Source: an uncultured Bacilli bacterium
Lineage (GTDB): Bacteria > Bacillota_I > Bacilli_A > RF39 > UBA660
Assembly: GCA_934102255.1 (NCBI GenBank)
Contig: CAKOSN010000005.1
Coordinates: 21,389 to 85,388 of the forward strand
Length of the DNA: 64,000 nt
Direction: 5' to 3'
Below, in pieces: positions 62,142 to 64,000 of the stretch. The notes under the pieces are model-generated. The model was not told where the DNA came from. It did not search any database and worked only from the letters and a program-made list of their open reading frames with translations. A program made the position numbers and the translations under genes. Numbering within the stretch: position 1 is the stretch's first letter; each line of letters starts with the position of its first letter.

Positions 62142-62174
62142 TTAAGCAAGATTTACGTAAGATTTAAGCAAGAT
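62142..62174. repeat. Three contiguous 11-bp direct repeats
   Basis: TTAAGCAAGAT (62142-62152), TTACGTAAGAT (62153-62163) and TTAAGCAAGAT (62164-62174) are head-to-tail, with further degenerate copies ending AAGAT up to about 62198. They lie in the 231-base gene-free stretch behind the surface gene. Confidence 0.75.
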
Positions 62175-62226
62175 AAACCATAAGATTTTATAAAGATATT
62201 AAATATAAAAGACAAAAGAAAAGAAC

Positions 62227-62252
62227 TCACAAGTTATCTTGTGAATTTTTTA
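62227..62252 (-). terminator. Terminator overlapping the 62227 stop codon
   Basis: TCACAAG (62227-62233) and CTTGTGA (62238-62244) form a 7-bp stem; on the minus strand it is followed by GTTCTTTTCTTTT. Confidence 0.65.
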
Positions 62253-62748
62253 TTAAACAAGCAATATAAGTAGAATAATTACTAAATATTATATGTTTAT
62301 TAGAAACTTTAAACTCTTTATTACCAAAGATATATAACTTAGGAATAGTATCTAAATAATAATTTAAACCATTTATATCTATATTATAAGTAATATTATT
62401 ATCTATATAATAAAGAGAATTATTGTTATAAAGTAAGTACTTCTTATCTCTATCTAGTAAATCATTTATAGATAATACCTTATTTAAAGTAAGGTTAAGT
62501 TTATCAAATAAGTAATTATAATAAACTATATCCTTAGGTAATACTTGATAATTTAAATAAACATTAATTGGATAATAAATTATTGAGGATATTAACTTAT
62601 GGTTTTTTAAGAATTTTTTAAAATCTTTTAGAAATAGATTTTCTTCTTTAATATTACTATCACTTATACTAGGAGAAGTAAAAGTAATTATTTTATCTTT
62701 AATAATTTGAATTTCATTATCATTAATATAGATAATTAACTTAGTCAT
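62227..62748 (-). CDS. Hypothetical protein, operon with SpoIIQ-like gene
   Basis: 173 residues, extremely rich in Ile, Asn, Tyr and Leu. The layout (NDNEIQIIKDKIITFTSPSI, YYPINVYLNYQVLPKDIVYY) suggests an actin-like or pilus-assembly PilM-type N terminus, but no nucleotide motif is visible, so no function is proposed. Its start overlaps the SpoIIQ-like gene by 8 bases, so translation is coupled. Confidence 0.65.
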   Translation of the reverse strand: MTKLIIYINDNEIQIIKDKIITFTSPSISDSNIKEENLFLKDFKKFLKNHKLISSIIYYPINVYLNYQVLPKDIVYYNYLFDKLNLTLNKVLSINDLLDRDKKYLLYNNNSLYYIDNNITYNIDINGLNYYLDTIPKLYIFGNKEFKVSNKHIIFSNYSTYIACLIKNSQDNL

Positions 62749-63403
62749 TATTCATTACTTCGGTATAATCTAGTAAGTAGAATTCTTCTGGATTAAAGAC
62801 TTCACCTTTATAGAATACTTCAAAATGAAGAGCATTATTTGTATCAGTTGTTATTTTGTTTTGACCGCTAGTAGCAATTACATCGCCTTGTTTTACTGTA
62901 TCGCCAACTTTTACTTTAACTTCGCCTAAACTTTGATAGACTGTTGTCAAATTATTAGTGTGTTCAATTTCAACTATATTTCCCATTAGACTATCCTCTT
63001 TAATGTTCTTAACAGTACCGTCTAATATTGATACTACATCAAAAGTACTATTAGAAGTATATAAGACACCTGTATTTTGCATATAAATGCCCTCATAATA
63101 GATTAAAGCTGCTGCTTGTTCATCATTTGTACCGTCGATATTATAATATGGTATAGTGGCGCTTACATCAGTACTAGTATAGGGTCTTATGATAGTTTTA
63201 GTAACACTTACGGTAGGAGTGATATTAGTATCATCTTGGTTATTGTTTACTTCACTAGTGTTGTCTTTAGGAGTAGGATTAACTATTGGAACACCAGCAG
63301 TTAAAATTTGATACATTTTATAACTACTAAATAAAATTGTACATACTAACATTAGGCATATTGTTGGGATAACATATTTTCTTAATCTTCTTCTTTTTTT
63401 CAT
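62741..63403 (-). CDS. SpoIIQ-like LytM (M23) domain protein, probably non-catalytic
   Basis: 220 residues. One N-terminal membrane segment (about 12-34) and an Asn/Thr/Asp linker lead to a LytM domain (about 85-215): IIRPYTSTDVSATIPYYN, YYEGIYMQNTGVLYTSNSTF, VVSILDGTVKNIKEDSLMGN, GEVKVKVGDTVKQGDVIATS and ALHFEVF. The first zinc motif H-x3-D is replaced (NTGVLY), while the last His-x-Glu (LHFE) remains, so activity is doubtful. SpoIIQ forms the mother cell-forespore channel with SpoIIIAH. A general M23 envelope protein is the alternative. Confidence 0.75.
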   Translation of the reverse strand: MKKRRRLRKYVIPTICLMLVCTILFSSYKMYQILTAGVPIVNPTPKDNTSEVNNNQDDTNITPTVSVTKTIIRPYTSTDVSATIPYYNIDGTNDEQAAALIYYEGIYMQNTGVLYTSNSTFDVVSILDGTVKNIKEDSLMGNIVEIEHTNNLTTVYQSLGEVKVKVGDTVKQGDVIATSGQNKITTDTNNALHFEVFYKGEVFNPEEFYLLDYTEVMNND

Positions 63404-63488
63404 AAATTCACCTTTCTATTAAAAAGTGTGAACTAAAAAGATGATTTTATACATATAATTTACAATTTTTGTTAATTGGTTAAATAAG

Positions 63489-63517
63489 CCCTAATCATAT
63501 GATTAGGGTCTATTTTT
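63489..63517. terminator. Perfect 20-bp palindrome with T run
   Basis: CCCTAATCAT/ATGATTAGGG (63489-63508) followed by TCTATTTTTTT on the plus strand; on the minus strand it follows the Rpn remnant and precedes GCTTATTT. A bidirectional terminator is the simplest reading. Confidence 0.65.
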
Positions 63518-63523
63518 TTCATT

Positions 63524-63964
63524 TTAATTATTTGTTCGAAGTTTAGCTATATCTTCTAGAGAAAGACCAGTACTTTCAGATATTTTAGTATCATCTAAAC
63601 CAATCTTAATAAGATTTTTAGCAATATCAATTTGCATTTCCTTTGAGCCTTGTTCTTTTCCTAGTTCTACACCACGTTCCTCAGCAGCTTCGGTAGCGTT
63701 AGCTAATCTAGTATTAAATACCATTTCTTCATTAGTTAATTTAGTGTATAAAGCAATATTTTCTCTATCGCAAGATAATTCTTCGACACGGCAAGCTAGT
63801 TTATCAGCTTCTTCTTTACTCATAATTTCTTCTGCCTTTCTTTTAAAAGCTTCCAGATTTTCGAGGCTCATCAGAGCACACCAATCAGAAACTTTCTTTT
63901 CTCTTTCATCAATCAGATTATACCATGTATACTTTAAGGTGTAAATTAATGAAAAGAAAACGCA
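63524..63964 (-). pseudogene. C-terminal remnant of an Rpn/PD-(D/E)XK transposase-like nuclease
   Basis: The frame is open from about 63964 down to 63524 without a supported start. It reads SLIYTLKYTWYNLIDEREKK and VSDWCALMSLENLEAFKRKA, then the typical Rpn tail EERGVELGKEQGSKEMQID and IAKNLIKIGLDDTKISE. An ATG at 63871 lies inside the domain and has no ribosome site. The N-terminal PD-(D/E)XK nuclease part is missing; an in-frame stop lies at 63967-63965. Rpn proteins promote recombination and are spread as repeated copies in gut Firmicutes. This is most probably a truncated copy. Confidence 0.75.
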
Positions 63965-64000
63965 TTAATTTATGATAGAATATTTTTATTCTTTCTTATA

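Noticed and set aside
1..64000. Possible Mycoplasma-type code with TGA as tryptophan, suggested by the AT-rich sequence
   Set aside because: Several clear genes end with TGA in tight overlaps, no in-frame TGA interrupts conserved domains, and the tRNA-Trp has a CCA anticodon.
1..64000. CRISPR arrays or complete insertion sequences
   Set aside because: No regularly spaced direct repeats of CRISPR length and no intact transposase with terminal inverted repeats were seen; only the Rpn remnant at 63524 is transposase-related.

Overview
The window is a strongly AT-rich, tightly packed stretch of bacterial chromosome. TGA acts as a normal stop (genes ending at 16361, 51288 and 59203), and the only tRNA, tRNA-Trp, has a CCA anticodon, so this is genetic code 11 and not the Mycoplasma code. 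Gram-positive traits dominate: ClpB and HtpG behind HrcA/CIRCE operators, SipW-type signal peptides, LysM and GH25 wall hydrolases, lipoproteins, a CotJA/CotJB/CotJC unit, a SpoIIQ-like LytM protein and AGGAGG ribosome sites. This points to an uncultured low-GC Firmicute (gut Bacilli of the RF39 kind or a similar reduced lineage). No 16S or full marker set is present, so the taxon is an inference.

Layout. 1-7 kb: end of a sugar-dehydrogenase-like gene, a NUDIX hydrolase, then a minus-strand secreted cluster (membrane XRE sensor, secreted protein, an intact Amidase_6 protein, a degenerate copy, a small membrane protein), a LysR and an XRE regulator. 7.6-8.1 kb: tRNA-Trp next to an attachment-site-like scar. 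8-15.4 kb: heat-shock genes clpB and htpG, with a ribbon-helix-helix regulator facing a SipW-type surface protein between them. 15.4-19 kb: an orphan holin and M23/LysM lysis pair, a CmpB membrane protein, a SleB-type hydrolase and an amidase with four LysM modules. 19-26 kb: three DNA-processing genes (SF1B helicase-nuclease, SWIM protein, SF1A helicase with inserted nuclease). 26-34 kb: a BspA-type repeat protein, mtnN, a very large RND/MMPL exporter and its divergent TetR. 34-38 kb: GH25 lysozyme lipoprotein, then a NUDIX / unknown / ADP-ribosyltransferase-like / NUDIX operon. 38-43 kb: Abi_2 protein translationally coupled to HtrA, a secreted amidase, a frameshifted histidine phosphatase. 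43-44 kb: rplM-rpsI. 44-53 kb: a lipoprotein behind a structured leader with an internal terminator, a thioredoxin-fold membrane protein, XRE and CmpB genes, the CotJ unit, a compact UvrD-type helicase and two pseudopilins. 53-64 kb: Ca2+-type P-ATPase, CarD, ComEC-like hydrolase with DUF3006, a second SipW-type surface protein, a SpoIIQ-like protein and an Rpn remnant.

How the genes fit together. Much of the window serves the cell envelope: at least seven wall-hydrolase-type proteins, two large surface paralogues, lipoproteins and exporters. A second layer is genome defence or DNA processing (helicase-nucleases, Abi_2, NUDIX/ART-like cluster, Rpn fragment). Many regulators sit beside their probable targets: TetR with the exporter, RHH and XRE with the two surface paralogues, membrane XREs with membrane genes. 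Intrinsic terminators often overlap stop codons, fitting strong compaction. The best candidates for something undescribed are the NUDIX/ART-like operon (35789-38179), the attenuated leader (44121-44256) and the Abi_2-HtrA coupling (38336-40392).
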